A stretch of 64,000 nucleotides of DNA. Origin: Rhodoblastus sp963727035. Lineage in GTDB: Bacteria; Pseudomonadota; Alphaproteobacteria; Rhizobiales; Beijerinckiaceae. The notes beneath the pieces were generated by a model. It saw nothing but the letters and a program-made list of their open reading frames with translations, searched no databases and was not told where the DNA came from. Position 1 is the first letter of the stretch, and each line of letters begins with the position of its first letter. The translations under genes and the position numbers were made by a program. Below, in pieces: positions 45,510-55,920 of the stretch. The DNA is taken from the NCBI GenBank assembly GCA_963727035.1, contig CAVSEY010000001.1, forward strand, positions 62,001 to 126,000, read 5' to 3'.

Positions 45510-46954
45510 GCCGGCGCGACCTCGCGATAGAGCGCCGCATAATGTCTGGCGGGGATCGACCAGCTGACATTGGTCTTCAGACCGTTGAGCTGGACCTTCT
45601 TCCAGATGTTCTTGCGCGCATAGAGCGCGGCGCAGCGGCGCAAGGCCCCGGCGAGCGCCTCCGAGGTGACGGGCGAAAATTGCAGGCCGGTGGCGCAATT
45701 CGCGTGGATCGCCATTTCATTGGCGTCGATGATGGAATCCGCGAGCCCCCCGACCCGCGACACCACCGGCACGGCGCCGTAGCGCATGGCGCAAAGCTGG
45801 GTGAGGCCGCAGGGCTCGAAACGCGAGGGCACCAGAATGGCGTCCGCTCCCGCCTGGATCAGATGGGCGAGGTGCTCCTCATAGGCGAAATGAACGGCGA
45901 TGCGGCCGGGATGCTGGCGGGCGGCGTCCTGGAACACCGCTTCGAGCGCCGGGTCGCCGGTGCCGAGCAGCACGAGCTGGGCGTTGTGCTCGTCGAAGAA
46001 GTTCAGGCAGGCGAGCAGAAGATCGAGGCCCTTCTGCCATGACAGCCGGGCGACTACGCCGATCAGCAGGCGTTCCGGCGCGTGGGCGAGGCCCATGCGC
46101 GCCTGCAGCGCCTTCTTGTTCTCGGCCCGCGCCGCAAGTTTTTTCGCGGAAAAGGGCGCGGCGATCATCGGGTCGGTTTCGGGATTCCACACCTGCGTGT
46201 CGATGCCGTTGAGCACGCCGGCGAGTTGGCTCCCGCGCATGCGCAGCAGGCCCTCGAGCCCCATGCCGGAATGGCCCTGCTGGATTTCCTCGGCATAGGT
46301 CGGCGATACGGTGGTGACGCGGTCGGCGAGCTGGAGCCCGGCCTTCAGGAAACCCACGCCGCCGTAATATTCGACGCCTTCGATCGAAAAGGCCCGGGGC
46401 GGCAGGCCGAGCGCGGGAAAGACCGCGGCCGGGAACTGCCCCTGAAAGGCCAGATTATGGACGGTGATCAACGCGCCGGGACGCGGCTTGCCGCTGTAAT
46501 GCAGATAAGCGGCGGTCAGGCCGGCCTGCCAGTCATGGGAATGGACCACGCGCGGACGCCATCCCTCGATCAGGCCCAATCCGATCTCCGCGCCGACCTT
46601 GGCGAGCGCGGCGAAGCGCATGGCGTTGTCGGCGAAATCGCGTCCGTCGGGGCCGGCATAGGGGCCGCCGTCGCGGTCGTAGAGGTGAGGCGCGTCGAGC
46701 GCGAACAGGTCCAGTCCGCCGGCCCTGCCGGCCAGAACCCGCGCCGGGCCGCCGAACAGCTCGTCGAAACGGGCGACGGTCTCGGCCTTGTCGAGGGCGG
46801 CGAGCACCGGGCGATAGCCGGGGCAAAGCGTGCGCAATTCGACATGTTCGGCCGCCAGCGCGCCAGGCAGGGCGCCCGCGACATCGGCGAGGCCGCCGGT
46901 CTTGATCAGGGGATAGACTTCGGGCGTGACGGAAAGAGCGGCAAGCGGCTTCAT
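45506..46954 (-). CDS. glgA: glycogen synthase (ADP-glucose type, GT5)
   Basis: 482 residues. The GT5 N-terminal motif KTGGLADVAGALPGAL binds ADP-glucose. The C-terminal Rossmann domain has PSRFEPCGLTQLCAMRYGAV and VSRVGGLADSI. It elongates alpha-1,4-glucan from ADP-glucose. Its ATG overlaps the glgC stop (ATGA), and its own stop overlaps the glgX/malQ TTG. Both overlaps indicate translational coupling. Confidence 0.96.
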   Translation of the reverse strand: MKPLAALSVTPEVYPLIKTGGLADVAGALPGALAAEHVELRTLCPGYRPVLAALDKAETVARFDELFGGPARVLAGRAGGLDLFALDAPHLYDRDGGPYAGPDGRDFADNAMRFAALAKVGAEIGLGLIEGWRPRVVHSHDWQAGLTAAYLHYSGKPRPGALITVHNLAFQGQFPAAVFPALGLPPRAFSIEGVEYYGGVGFLKAGLQLADRVTTVSPTYAEEIQQGHSGMGLEGLLRMRGSQLAGVLNGIDTQVWNPETDPMIAAPFSAKKLAARAENKKALQARMGLAHAPERLLIGVVARLSWQKGLDLLLACLNFFDEHNAQLVLLGTGDPALEAVFQDAARQHPGRIAVHFAYEEHLAHLIQAGADAILVPSRFEPCGLTQLCAMRYGAVPVVSRVGGLADSIIDANEMAIHANCATGLQFSPVTSEALAGALRRCAALYARKNIWKKVQLNGLKTNVSWSIPARHYAALYREVAPA

Positions 46955-48243
46955 AAGGACAGACGATCGATCATCGGCTGGGTGACGAGGCAGACGCCGT
47001 TGGCCGTGCGGCGGAAGCGGGTGGCGTCGAGTTCGGGGTCTTCGCCGATGACGAGGCCCGGCGGGATATGCACGCCGTGATCGATGACGACCTTGGTGAG
47101 CCGGGCGGAGCGTCCGACGTTAACGTCGGGCAGGATCACCGCGTGACTGACCTCGGCGTAGGAATTGACCCGCACCCGGCTGAACAGCATGGAATTGCGC
47201 AAGGTGCTGCCCGAGACGATGCAGCCGCCGGAAACCAGCGACGAAAAGGCCTGGCCGCGCCGCCCTTCGAAGTCATGGACGAATTTGGCCGGCGCGGTCA
47301 GTTCGACATAGGTCCAGATCGGCCAGTTGGTGTCGAACAGGTCCAGCTCCGGCTCGATTCCGGTCAGGTCGATGTTGGCCGCCCAATAGGCGTCCACCGT
47401 GCCGACGTCGCGCCAATAGGGCCTGATTTCTTGCGTCGAGCGCACGCAGGACGACGAGAAATGATGCGCGACGGCCTTGCCGTGCTTCACGATATGGGGG
47501 ATCAGGTCCGAGCCGAAATCGTGGCTGGAATTGGGATTGGCGGCGTCCTCGCGCAACAGGTCGAACAGGAATTTCGTCTCGAAAACATAAATGCCCATGC
47601 TGGCGAGGCAGCGCTCGGGCTTGCCGGGCATGGCCGGCGGGTCCTTGGGCTTTTCCTGGAATGAGATGATCCGGCTGGACTTGTCGATCCCCATCACGCC
47701 GAAGCCCATGGCCTCTTCGCGCGAGACTTCGAGACAGCCGACGGTGACGTCCGCGCGCTGGTCGACATGCTGCTGGAGCATGCGCTCGTAGTCCATTTTG
47801 TAGATATGGTCGCCGGCGAGGATGATGATGAATTTCGGATCGTAGTCGAGAATGATGTCGGCGTTCTGATAGACGGCGTCGGCGGTGCCGACATACCACA
47901 TGTTTTCCGAAATGCGCTGCGAGGCGGGGAGCAGGTCGAAGCTCTCGTTGCGCTCGGGACGCAGAAAGGTCCAGGCGCGCTGCAGGTGGCGGATCAGGCT
48001 GTGGGCCTTGTATTGGGTGGCGACCGCGATGCGGCGGATGCCCGAATTGAGCGCATTGGACAGAGCGAAATCGATGATGCGCGACTTGCCGCCGAAATAG
48101 ACAGCGGGCTTGGCGCGGCGATCGGTCAGCTCCATCAGGCGCGAGCCGCGCCCGCCCGCCAGCACATAGGCCAGGGCGTGGCGGGAGAGCGGCGCGCCAT
48201 GCGCCGGCGATTTGGAAAGCGGAACGGTGAATGATTTCGTCAT
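46951..48243 (-). CDS. glgC: glucose-1-phosphate adenylyltransferase
   Basis: 430 residues. The nucleotidyltransferase N-terminus AYVLAGGRGSRLMELTDRRA is followed by KPAVYFGGKSRIIDFALSNA, GDHIYKMDYERML and IISFQEKPKDPP. A C-terminal left-handed beta helix follows. It makes ADP-glucose, the committed allosteric step of glycogen synthesis. ATG 48243 has GGAGG upstream; the start at 48276 adds an Arg-rich leader without family support. Confidence 0.96.
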   Translation of the reverse strand: MTKSFTVPLSKSPAHGAPLSRHALAYVLAGGRGSRLMELTDRRAKPAVYFGGKSRIIDFALSNALNSGIRRIAVATQYKAHSLIRHLQRAWTFLRPERNESFDLLPASQRISENMWYVGTADAVYQNADIILDYDPKFIIILAGDHIYKMDYERMLQQHVDQRADVTVGCLEVSREEAMGFGVMGIDKSSRIISFQEKPKDPPAMPGKPERCLASMGIYVFETKFLFDLLREDAANPNSSHDFGSDLIPHIVKHGKAVAHHFSSSCVRSTQEIRPYWRDVGTVDAYWAANIDLTGIEPELDLFDTNWPIWTYVELTAPAKFVHDFEGRRGQAFSSLVSGGCIVSGSTLRNSMLFSRVRVNSYAEVSHAVILPDVNVGRSARLTKVVIDHGVHIPPGLVIGEDPELDATRFRRTANGVCLVTQPMIDRLSL

Positions 48244-48321
48244 CGTGCGGTTCCTCCAGCGCCGCTTGGAGCGCATTCATTTCATCCTAAGCGGGGCCGT
48301 GCGCGCCCGCTTCGTTCTGGA

Positions 48322-50535
48322 TCAACCCCCCCGAGTGATTTCCGGTTCCAGCAGGAAATAGAGCGCGGCGAGCGGCGGAATCGTGATCGATGCCGAGGCC
48401 GGCCTCCCGGCCCAAGACTCCGGCCAAGCCTCGACGGCGCCGAAATTGCCGAGGCCCGAGCCGCCGTAATGGCGCGAATCGCTGTTGAGGATTTCGCGCC
48501 AGCGGCCGGCGGCGGGCAGGGGAAGGCGGTAATTCTCGCGCGGGATGGGGGTGAAATTGATCACCACAGCGATGGGCGGATCGTTCGGCCCGCCACGCCG
48601 CAGCCAGGCGAAAACGGAATTGTCGGAATCGTCCACCACCAGCCATTCAAAGCCCTCGGCCTCGCAGTCGCGGGCGTGGAGGGCGGCTTGCGTCCGGTAA
48701 AGATGGTTGAGGTCGCGCACCAGCAGGCTCAGCCCGGCATGGGGCCAGTATTGCAGCAAATGCCAGTCGAGCGAGCGCGCCTCGCTCCATTCCGAGGTCT
48801 GGCCGAAATCCTGGCCCATGAACAGCAGCTTCTTGCCCGGATGCGCCCACATGAAGGAATAAAAGGCGCGGGCGTTGGCGAATTTCTGCCATTCGTCGCC
48901 GGGCATCTTGCCCACGACCGAGCCTTTGCCATGCACGACCTCGTCATGGGAAATCGGCAGGACGAAATTTTCGGAAAAGGCGTAAAGCAGACCGAAAGTG
49001 AGCTGGTTGTGGCTCCAGCGGCGGTAGATCGGATCCTGCGAAATGTAGCGCAGGCTGTCGTTCATCCAGCCCATGTTCCATTTGAAGCCGAAGCCCAGCC
49101 CCCCCGCATGGACGGGTTGGGACACGCCGGGCCAGGCGGTCGATTCCTCCGCGATCATCATCGCGCCGGGATAGCGCTCATAGACGAGGCTGTTGACCCT
49201 TTGCAGAAAGGCGATGGCTTCGAGATTTTCCCTGCCGCCATATTGGTTCGGCGTCCATTCGCCCTCCTGGCGGGAATAATCGAGGTAGAGCATGGAGGCC
49301 ACCGCGTCCACGCGCAGCGCGTCGATATGGAACTGCTCGAACCAGTAGAGCGCGTTGACGGCGAGAAAATTGGCGACCTCGCGGCGGCCGAAATCATAGA
49401 TCGCGGTGTTCCAGTCGGGTTGGAAGCCGCGCTGCGGATCGGCGTTTTCATAAAGGGGCTCGCCGTCGAACCAGGCGAGGCCGTGCTCGTCGGTGGGGAA
49501 ATGGGCCGGCACCCAGTCGAGGATCACGCCGAGCCCTTGCGCGTGAGCGCGATCGACGAAACGCTTGAACCCGCCGGCGTCGCCGAAGCGCGAGGTCGGC
49601 GCATAGAGGCCGATCGGCTGATAGCCCCATGACGCATCGAGCGGATGTTCGGAGATCGGCAAAAGTTCGAGATGGGTGAAGCCCTGGTCGCGGGCGTAGG
49701 GGATCAGGCTGTCGGCCAGTTCGTCATAGGTCAGGAAGCGGTTGTCCTCACCGCGCCGCCACGACCCGAGATGGACCTCATAAATCGACATCGGCGCGCG
49801 GCGCGGATCTCTTTGGGCCCGCGCGGCAAGGTAATCGGCGTCGCTCCAGGCGAATTTCTCGCCGCGCGGCACGGCCGAGGCCGACATCGGCCGCAATTGG
49901 GCGCTCTGGCCGAAGGGGTCGGCCTTGAGGGGCATGATGGCGCCCGAAGCCGCGAGAAGCTCGAATTTATAGAGCGCGTCCCCGTTCAGGCCGGGAATGA
50001 AGATTTCCCACAAACCGCTGTCCACGCGCTTGCGCATCGGATGGCGGCGGCCGTCCCAGCCGTTGAAATCGCCGACCACGGAGACCCGCGTCGCATGCGG
50101 CGCCCAGACCGAGAAATGCGCGCCCTCGACGCCCTGATGGGTGAGGACATGGGAGCCGAGCCGGCGGTACAGCTCCAGATGGGCGCCTTCGACCAGCAGA
50201 TGGTCGTCCATTTCGCCCAGGATCGGGCCAAAGCGGTAGGGATCGTCCCAGTCCCACGCGCCGCCCTGGTTTTCGGCGGCGAGGCGATAGGCGGCGAAGG
50301 CGGGCTTGCCGGGGCAGAAGCCCTCGAAAAATCCATTCGCGCCGCGCGCATCGAGCGCGAAGCGCTCGCCGTCGGCGAAATGGGCGAACAGGGTCTTGGC
50401 GCCGGGCGCGAAGGCGCGCACCGTCACGCCGCCGTCGCCTTCGTGCGGCCCGAGCACGGCGAAGGGGTTGGAATGCCGGCCGGCGACGATTGCTTCGACG
50501 TCGGCTTCGCTCGCCCGGTCCATTTTCGGCCTCAT
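48322..50535 (-). CDS. glgB: 1,4-alpha-glucan branching enzyme
   Basis: 737 residues. N-terminal CBM48-type modules (about 1-230) precede the GH13_9 barrel. Conserved regions are VILDWVPAHFPTDEHGL, IDALRVDAVASMLY (nucleophile Asp), MIAEESTAWPGVSQP (Glu) and LPISHDEVVHGKGSV. It adds alpha-1,6 branches to glycogen. The ATG at 50535 overlaps the glgP stop as ATGA, which fixes the start. glgC begins 78 nt downstream. Confidence 0.96.
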   Translation of the reverse strand: MRPKMDRASEADVEAIVAGRHSNPFAVLGPHEGDGGVTVRAFAPGAKTLFAHFADGERFALDARGANGFFEGFCPGKPAFAAYRLAAENQGGAWDWDDPYRFGPILGEMDDHLLVEGAHLELYRRLGSHVLTHQGVEGAHFSVWAPHATRVSVVGDFNGWDGRRHPMRKRVDSGLWEIFIPGLNGDALYKFELLAASGAIMPLKADPFGQSAQLRPMSASAVPRGEKFAWSDADYLAARAQRDPRRAPMSIYEVHLGSWRRGEDNRFLTYDELADSLIPYARDQGFTHLELLPISEHPLDASWGYQPIGLYAPTSRFGDAGGFKRFVDRAHAQGLGVILDWVPAHFPTDEHGLAWFDGEPLYENADPQRGFQPDWNTAIYDFGRREVANFLAVNALYWFEQFHIDALRVDAVASMLYLDYSRQEGEWTPNQYGGRENLEAIAFLQRVNSLVYERYPGAMMIAEESTAWPGVSQPVHAGGLGFGFKWNMGWMNDSLRYISQDPIYRRWSHNQLTFGLLYAFSENFVLPISHDEVVHGKGSVVGKMPGDEWQKFANARAFYSFMWAHPGKKLLFMGQDFGQTSEWSEARSLDWHLLQYWPHAGLSLLVRDLNHLYRTQAALHARDCEAEGFEWLVVDDSDNSVFAWLRRGGPNDPPIAVVINFTPIPRENYRLPLPAAGRWREILNSDSRHYGGSGLGNFGAVEAWPESWAGRPASASITIPPLAALYFLLEPEITRGG

Positions 50536-53054
50536 GGCGTGCGGACCGGAACGTTCCAGATGTCCTCGGCATATTCCGCAATGGTGCGGTCGGACGAGAA
50601 CCAGCCGGTGCGGGCGGTGTTGAGGATCGCGGAGCGCCACCAGGATTTGCGGTCGCGCCAGCGCCGGGCGATGTTCACCTGCGTCGACACATAGGAGTCG
50701 AAATCCGCCGTCACGAGGAAATAATCGTGATAGGTCAGCATATCGACCAGAGGCGCATAGCGGTGACGATCGTCAGGCGAGAAGGCGCCGTCCTGGATCA
50801 ATTCCAGCACCTCGCGCAGCATCGGCGAATGATTGATGATCTCGCGCGCGTCTAGGCCATGGGCGCGCCGCCCGGCCACCTCCTCGGCGGTGAGGCCGAA
50901 GATGAAAATATTGTCGTCGCCGACGCGCTCCTTGATCTCGACATTGGCGCCGTCGAGCGTGCCGATGGTCAGGGCGCCGTTGAGCGCCATTTTCATGTTG
51001 CCGGTGCCCGAAGCCTCCATGCCCGCGGTCGAAATCTGCTCCGAAAGGTCGGCGGCGGGGATGATCGACTCGGCCATGCTGACGTTGTAATTGGGCAGGA
51101 ACACCACTTTCAGCAGTCCTCGCACGGTGGGGTCGTTGTTGATGACCCGCGCCACGTCGTTGGCGAGCTTGATGATGAGCTTCGCCATGTAATAGCTCGC
51201 GGCGGCCTTGCCGGCGAAGATCTTCACCCGCGGCACGCAGTCGCGCATGGGATAGGCGCGGATCTCGTTATACTGGGCGATCGTCTGAAGAATATTCAGC
51301 AATTGGCGCTTGTATTCGTGGATGCGTTTGATCTGCACGTCGAAAATCGCATTGGGATCGACCTTGATCATCATCCGGTCGGCGATGAGGCTGGCGAGCG
51401 CGTTCTTGTTGGCGAACCTGGCGGCGGCGTAGCGCGCCTGGAAATCGAGATCGGTCGCCAACGGCTCCAGCGCCTTGAGCGCCTCGGGATGGTCGTAGAA
51501 ATCCTTGCCTATGGTTTCGGTCAGCAGCTTCGTCAGATGCGGATTGGCCTCGATCAGCCAGCGGCGGAAGGTGATTCCATTGGTCTTGTTGACGATGCGA
51601 TCCGGAAAAATCTCGTGGAACTCGCGGAACACGGTCTGCTTGACCAGTTCCGTATGGAGCGCGGACACGCCATTGACCTTGTGCGAGCCGAGAAAGGCGA
51701 GATGGCCCATCCGGACATTGCGGCCGTCGTGCTCGTCGATCAGCGACAAAGCCGAGAGCTTGCCGGAATCGTCCATGCCCTGGGCGCGCAAATGGTCGAG
51801 ATGTTTGGCGTTGATCAGATAAATGATCTGCATGTGGCGCGGCAGGAGCCGCTCCATCAGCGGCGCGGGCCAGGTTTCGAGCGCCTCGGGCAGCAGGGTG
51901 TGGTTGGTGTAGGAGAAGGTCGCCTGGGTGATTTCCCAGGCGCGGTCCCAGTCCAGCAGATGGATGTCCACCAGCAGGCGCATCAACTCGGCCACGGCGA
52001 TGGCCGGATGGGTGTCGTTGAGCTGGATCGCGACCTTTTCGTGCAGCGTGCCGATATCGCCGTTCTGCTGGAGATGGCGGCGGATGAGATCCTGAAGCGA
52101 GGCCGAGGCGAAGAAATATTCCTGCTTGAGGCGCAGTTCCTGGCCGGCGGGCGTGGAATCGGCGGGATAGAGGATTTTGGAGATGGATTCCGCATGCACC
52201 TGATCGGCCAATGCGCCGACATAATCGCCGGCGTTGAAGGCGTCGAGGCGCAGGGGGTCCGGCGCGCGCGCCGACCACAGCCGCAAGGTATTGACGAAAT
52301 TGTTGTTCTCGGAGCGGCTCCAGCCGACGATCGGAATGTCATAGGCGACAGCGACCACGGTCTCGCCCGGGCGCCAGATCCGGGTGGGCGAGCCATGATT
52401 GCGCGGCGTGGCGCCGACGTCGCCGCCGAAGCCGATATTGTAGTTGACCTCGGGGCGGGCGAATTCCCACGGATTGCCGAAATCCAGCCAGTCCTCGGGA
52501 TATTCGTGCTGCCAGCCGTCGGTGATGGTCTGGCGGAACAGGCCGTTGTCGTAACGGATGCCATAGCCGTGGGCGGCAATGGAAAGCGTCGCCATGCTCT
52601 CCATGAAACAGGCGGCGAGGCGCCCCAGGCCGCCGTTGCCGAGCGCGGCGTCGGGTTCGACCTGCCGCAATTTGTCGAGGTCGATGTCGAGGCCGGCGAG
52701 CGCCGCGCGCATCGGTTCGACCAGGCCGAGATTGGTCAGCGAGTCGATCAGCAGGCGACCGATCAGGAATTCCAGCGAAAGATAATAGACGCGGCGGCGG
52801 TTTTCCTGATAGGCGGCCCGCACCGAGCGCATCCAGTCGTTGACGATGCGGTCGCGGGTGGCCAGCGCCACGGCGACGAACCAGTCGCGCTCGCTCGCCG
52901 TGTTGCGGTCCTTGCCGACGGAATAGCAAAGCTTTTCGAGCACCGCTTCGCGCAATTGCGCGATCTGTTGCGCCGGATCGAAGGCGCGAGGATGTTCGCA
53001 GATTTCCGTCGCCGGATCTGGAATGGGGGAGGCCGGCGGGGCAAGTTCGTTCAT
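50532..53054 (-). CDS. glgP: glycogen/maltodextrin phosphorylase
   Basis: 840 residues, a full-length GT35. The pyridoxal-phosphate lysine is in EASGTGNMKMALNGALTIGT, and further landmarks are AALGNGGLGRLAACFMESMA and GIRYDNGLFRQTI. It releases glucose-1-phosphate from glycogen. It is the first gene of the five-gene glycogen operon transcribed toward 41471. The upstream 170 nt contain no recognised operator. Confidence 0.97.
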   Translation of the reverse strand: MNELAPPASPIPDPATEICEHPRAFDPAQQIAQLREAVLEKLCYSVGKDRNTASERDWFVAVALATRDRIVNDWMRSVRAAYQENRRRVYYLSLEFLIGRLLIDSLTNLGLVEPMRAALAGLDIDLDKLRQVEPDAALGNGGLGRLAACFMESMATLSIAAHGYGIRYDNGLFRQTITDGWQHEYPEDWLDFGNPWEFARPEVNYNIGFGGDVGATPRNHGSPTRIWRPGETVVAVAYDIPIVGWSRSENNNFVNTLRLWSARAPDPLRLDAFNAGDYVGALADQVHAESISKILYPADSTPAGQELRLKQEYFFASASLQDLIRRHLQQNGDIGTLHEKVAIQLNDTHPAIAVAELMRLLVDIHLLDWDRAWEITQATFSYTNHTLLPEALETWPAPLMERLLPRHMQIIYLINAKHLDHLRAQGMDDSGKLSALSLIDEHDGRNVRMGHLAFLGSHKVNGVSALHTELVKQTVFREFHEIFPDRIVNKTNGITFRRWLIEANPHLTKLLTETIGKDFYDHPEALKALEPLATDLDFQARYAAARFANKNALASLIADRMMIKVDPNAIFDVQIKRIHEYKRQLLNILQTIAQYNEIRAYPMRDCVPRVKIFAGKAAASYYMAKLIIKLANDVARVINNDPTVRGLLKVVFLPNYNVSMAESIIPAADLSEQISTAGMEASGTGNMKMALNGALTIGTLDGANVEIKERVGDDNIFIFGLTAEEVAGRRAHGLDAREIINHSPMLREVLELIQDGAFSPDDRHRYAPLVDMLTYHDYFLVTADFDSYVSTQVNIARRWRDRKSWWRSAILNTARTGWFSSDRTIAEYAEDIWNVPVRTP

Positions 53055-53177
53055 TTCGGGCCTTCCGTCTGTCGGCGCGCCGTACGCGCCTTTCCTTGCC
53101 CCAGCTTAAACGGGGGATGCGCCCCAGATCAATCGCCGAACACGACTAAAGATGGAGAATGCGTCGAATATGCGAAA

Positions 53178-53203
53178 GGCGGCTCCGCTCGCGCGGAGCC
53201 GCC
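53178..53203 (-). terminator. hairpin after the small secreted-peptide gene
   Basis: An 11-bp perfect stem GGCGGCTCCGC/GCGGAGCCGCC with a 4-nt loop starts 25 nt after the minus-strand stop at 53228. Only three T residues follow, so it is a weak intrinsic terminator. Confidence 0.6.
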
Positions 53204-53227
53204 CGACGCTGGTAAACCGCCAAGGAC

Positions 53228-53416
53228 TCAGCGGCAGACGCGCACGCCGCGATGCCACCAGCAGCGCACGGCCGGACGGCGGACGACCATTGCGCCGCCG
53301 CGCGGACCGACGCAGCCCGCGCGATGAACCCCTCGCGCGCAGACGACGGCGTTGGCGGCCGGGATTTCGGCGACGAACATGCCGAGGGCGACGAGACCGA
53401 GAATCAGTTTTTTCAT
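53228..53416 (-). CDS. small secreted GCG_CRPN-like Cys/Arg-rich peptide
   Basis: 62 residues. The signal peptide MKKLILGLVALGMFVAEIPA then ANA. The mature peptide of about 39 residues contains CARGVHRAGCVGPRGGAMVV and RCWWHRGVRVCR, with four cysteines. This is the pattern of short periplasmic or secreted proteins common in rhizobia and methylobacteria. The function is unknown. It is close to the start of the glycogen operon but separated from it by a hairpin. Confidence 0.75.
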   Translation of the reverse strand: MKKLILGLVALGMFVAEIPAANAVVCARGVHRAGCVGPRGGAMVVRRPAVRCWWHRGVRVCR

Positions 53417-53741
53417 GGGCGAATCCTTTTCCCTGCCACACTCCGCTCCCGCAAGTCTGAAAGCTGAAGCGCGGGCAGGTTATCACCGTGCGGCGCCGAA
53501 AAGGAGGGCGCCGCCAGATTAAAATTTTGTGGCGACGGGTTCATTCGCTCCGGCGTTGAATTCGGACGCGCCGCGGGCGAGGACAACGGCGCCGGCGTGC
53601 TCGATCTTCGCGATGGAAACACCAGGCGCAGGACTGGTTTGGCTCGGGCTTGCGCGGCGCGTCCCATGACCGCCGTCGCTGCGCCGCCCAGAAATTGTGC
53701 GTGGGAAAAATCGGTCGCAGGATGAAGGCTGAGGGGAGCGT
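53417..53741. other. gene-free region
   Basis: About 325 nt between the small secreted peptide and the small membrane protein. Open frames here are short and look like shadows. No RNA, repeat or terminator was recognised. Confidence 0.4.
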
Positions 53742-53921
53742 TCAACCCCTGAACCACAGGAACGTCTCGAACAAGGCGATCGCCAGTCCGATGGCGAGCG
53801 CGGCCGACGCCGCGCGCCACAGCCAAAGGCGCTGCGCGCTCGAGAGGCGGTCGCCGAAAACGCGCGGCGAGATGTAAAGAAGAATCGCCACAAGGGCGAG
53901 CAGTCGCATCGTCTGGTCCAT
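53742..53921 (-). CDS. very small membrane protein
   Basis: 59 residues from ATG 53921, preceded by GGAGG at 9-nt spacing. It has two predicted helices (MRLLALVAILLYISPRVFG, about 5-23, and SAALAIGLAIALFETFLWF, about 39-57) joined by the charged loop DRLSSAQRLWLWR. I do not recognise a family. Its divergent position 137 nt from the ABC exporter start may mean shared regulation. It is below usual gene-calling thresholds and could be spurious. Confidence 0.55.
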   Translation of the reverse strand: MDQTMRLLALVAILLYISPRVFGDRLSSAQRLWLWRAASAALAIGLAIALFETFLWFRG

Positions 53922-54057
53922 GGAGACATCCTCCGAAGCGCGCCGACGCGACTATGCGACGTCGGGAGCGTGTCTGTCCATGGCCGGTTAAACCGGCGCC
54001 TTCGTCCTGCCGACCAGTTTCTGTTATGGGCGGGATAAACCGCTTCCGGGAACAGCC

Positions 54058-55898
54058 ATGTCGTTTCAAATCATATCGCTCAAAGGATCGCCCGATGGGC
54101 CGCCTCCCGCGCGCCTTTGGCCGTTCATCTGGTATTTCGTGCGCCAGATCAAAGGGTTTCTGGTGGTTCTTCTCGTGCTGGAAGCCGCCGTCGCCGCCGG
54201 CGCGACCATGATTCCGGTGATGATCGGCTGGCTGGTCAACGACATTTCCGCCGCGGGCGCGAGTCGCGACGTGCTGAGCCACCCGTGGCTGTGGCGCATC
54301 GCCGTTCCGGTGCTGCTCGGCTGGGGCGGCTGCATGGCGCTGATGTGGTGGCTTTACGACCATCAATATACCGGGCGTTTCAACAATCTGATCCGCTATC
54401 AGCTCGCGAGCTACACGCTCGGCCATTCCATGGCCTATTTCACCAATGATTTCGCCGGGAGAATCGCCAACAAGGTGGTGGACGGCGGCGCGGCCCTGCG
54501 CGACCCCCTGCGCAGCGCGATGAGCGCGATCTGGTATTCCGGCTTTTTCATCTTCGCCTCGATCGTCGCCATGATGCGCTTCGACGTCTGGCTCGCCCTG
54601 CCGACCCTGATCTGGCTGGCGGCCTTTATCGCCTCGCTGGTCTATTTTGTGCCGCGCGTGCGCGCGGCGCAACTCTATCACGCGCGCCAGCACACGGCGC
54701 TGGTCGGCCATGTGAACGACATTTTCTCCAATATCGGGCTGGTCAAGCTGTTCGGCCGCGAGAACGGGGAAATGGCCGCCAATCTTGCGGAGCTCGAACG
54801 CCACAGCGCCGGCTTCCGCGCCACCCTGCACAAGATCTGGCTGATGGGCCTCACCCATACCGTCCTGAATGTCGGCCTCTTGATCGGCTCCCCGGCGCTG
54901 GCTCTGGCGCAATGGCAGGCGGGCCGGATTTCCTCCGGCGTCGCGGTGATGATCGTGCCGATGGCCTGGCAGATGGTGAACATCTCGGGCTGGATCCGCA
55001 ACGAGGTCACGTTGGTTTTCGAGAACCTGGCGCGGGTCGAGGAATGCATGGAGACGATCGCGCAGCCCTATACCGTGGTCGACGCGCCCGGCGCCCTTGA
55101 ACTGGAAGTCAGGCGCGGCGGCGGAACGGTCGCGTTCCGCGACATCGGCTTCCATTACGGCCGAAGCCGCAAGCCGGGGGAAGGGGGCGTGATCGAACGG
55201 CTCAGCCTCGTCATCCCGGAGGGCCAGAAGATTGGCCTCATCGGCCGCAGCGGCGCGGGAAAAAGCACGCTGGTCAACCTGCTGCTCCGGTTCTACGACC
55301 TCGAATTGGGCGAAATCCGGATCGACGGTCAGGACATCGCGAAAGTCACGCAGCAGAGCCTGCGCCGCCATATCGCCGTGGTGACGCAGGACAATACCCT
55401 GTTGCACCGGACCATCGCCGAAAACATCCGCTATGGACGGCCCGAGGCGAGCGACGCGGAAATGTTCGACGCGGCGCGGCGCGCCCACGCCGAGGATTTC
55501 ATCCTGAGCCTGCGCGACCAGGACGGCGCCGCCGGCTTTTCGGCGCAGGTCGGCGAGCGCGGGGTCAAGCTGTCCGGCGGGCAGCGCCAGCGCATCGCCA
55601 TCGCCCGCGTGATTCTGGAGGACGCCCCGATCCTGGTGCTGGACGAGGCGACCAGCGCGCTCGACAGCGAGGTCGAGGCGGCGATCCAGCAGGAGATGAC
55701 CCAGCTGATGGAGGGCCGCACCACAATCGCATCGCCCACCGGCTCTCCACCATCGCCCATATGGACCGGCTCATCGTGATCGACAAAGGCCGGATCGTCG
55801 AGGACGGCCGGCACGACGAGCTTCTCGCGCGCAACGGCATTTACGCACAATTATGGCGGCGCCAGAGCGGCGGTTTTCTGGGCGTGGAGGCGGAGTGA
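54058..55898 (+). CDS. ABC exporter (fused TMD-NBD), one-base frame break near the end
   Basis: About 613 residues if repaired. An N-terminal six-helix exporter domain (about 20-320) is followed by the ATPase: Walker A GRSGAGKST, Q loop AVVTQDNTLL, signature LSGGQRQRIAIARVIL and Walker B ILVLDEATSALD. The frame breaks after MEGRTTIA at ATCGC/ATCGCC (55727-55735). The expected H-loop IAHRLSTIAHMDRLIVIDKG continues in the next phase to TGA 55896. One missing C explains it. The type is a lipid/multidrug half-transporter (MsbA/LmrA-like) acting as a dimer; the substrate is unknown. Confidence 0.9.
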
Positions 55899-55920
55899 GG
55901 ATGATCGGCGGCGGCGTCGG

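Noticed and set aside
50859..53327. 822-codon plus-strand open frame over glgP
   Set aside because: Antisense shadow of glgP, whose pyridoxal-phosphate motif and full length are intact.
53413..55488. 691-codon minus-strand open frame over the ABC exporter
   Set aside because: Antisense shadow; the plus strand has all ABC motifs.
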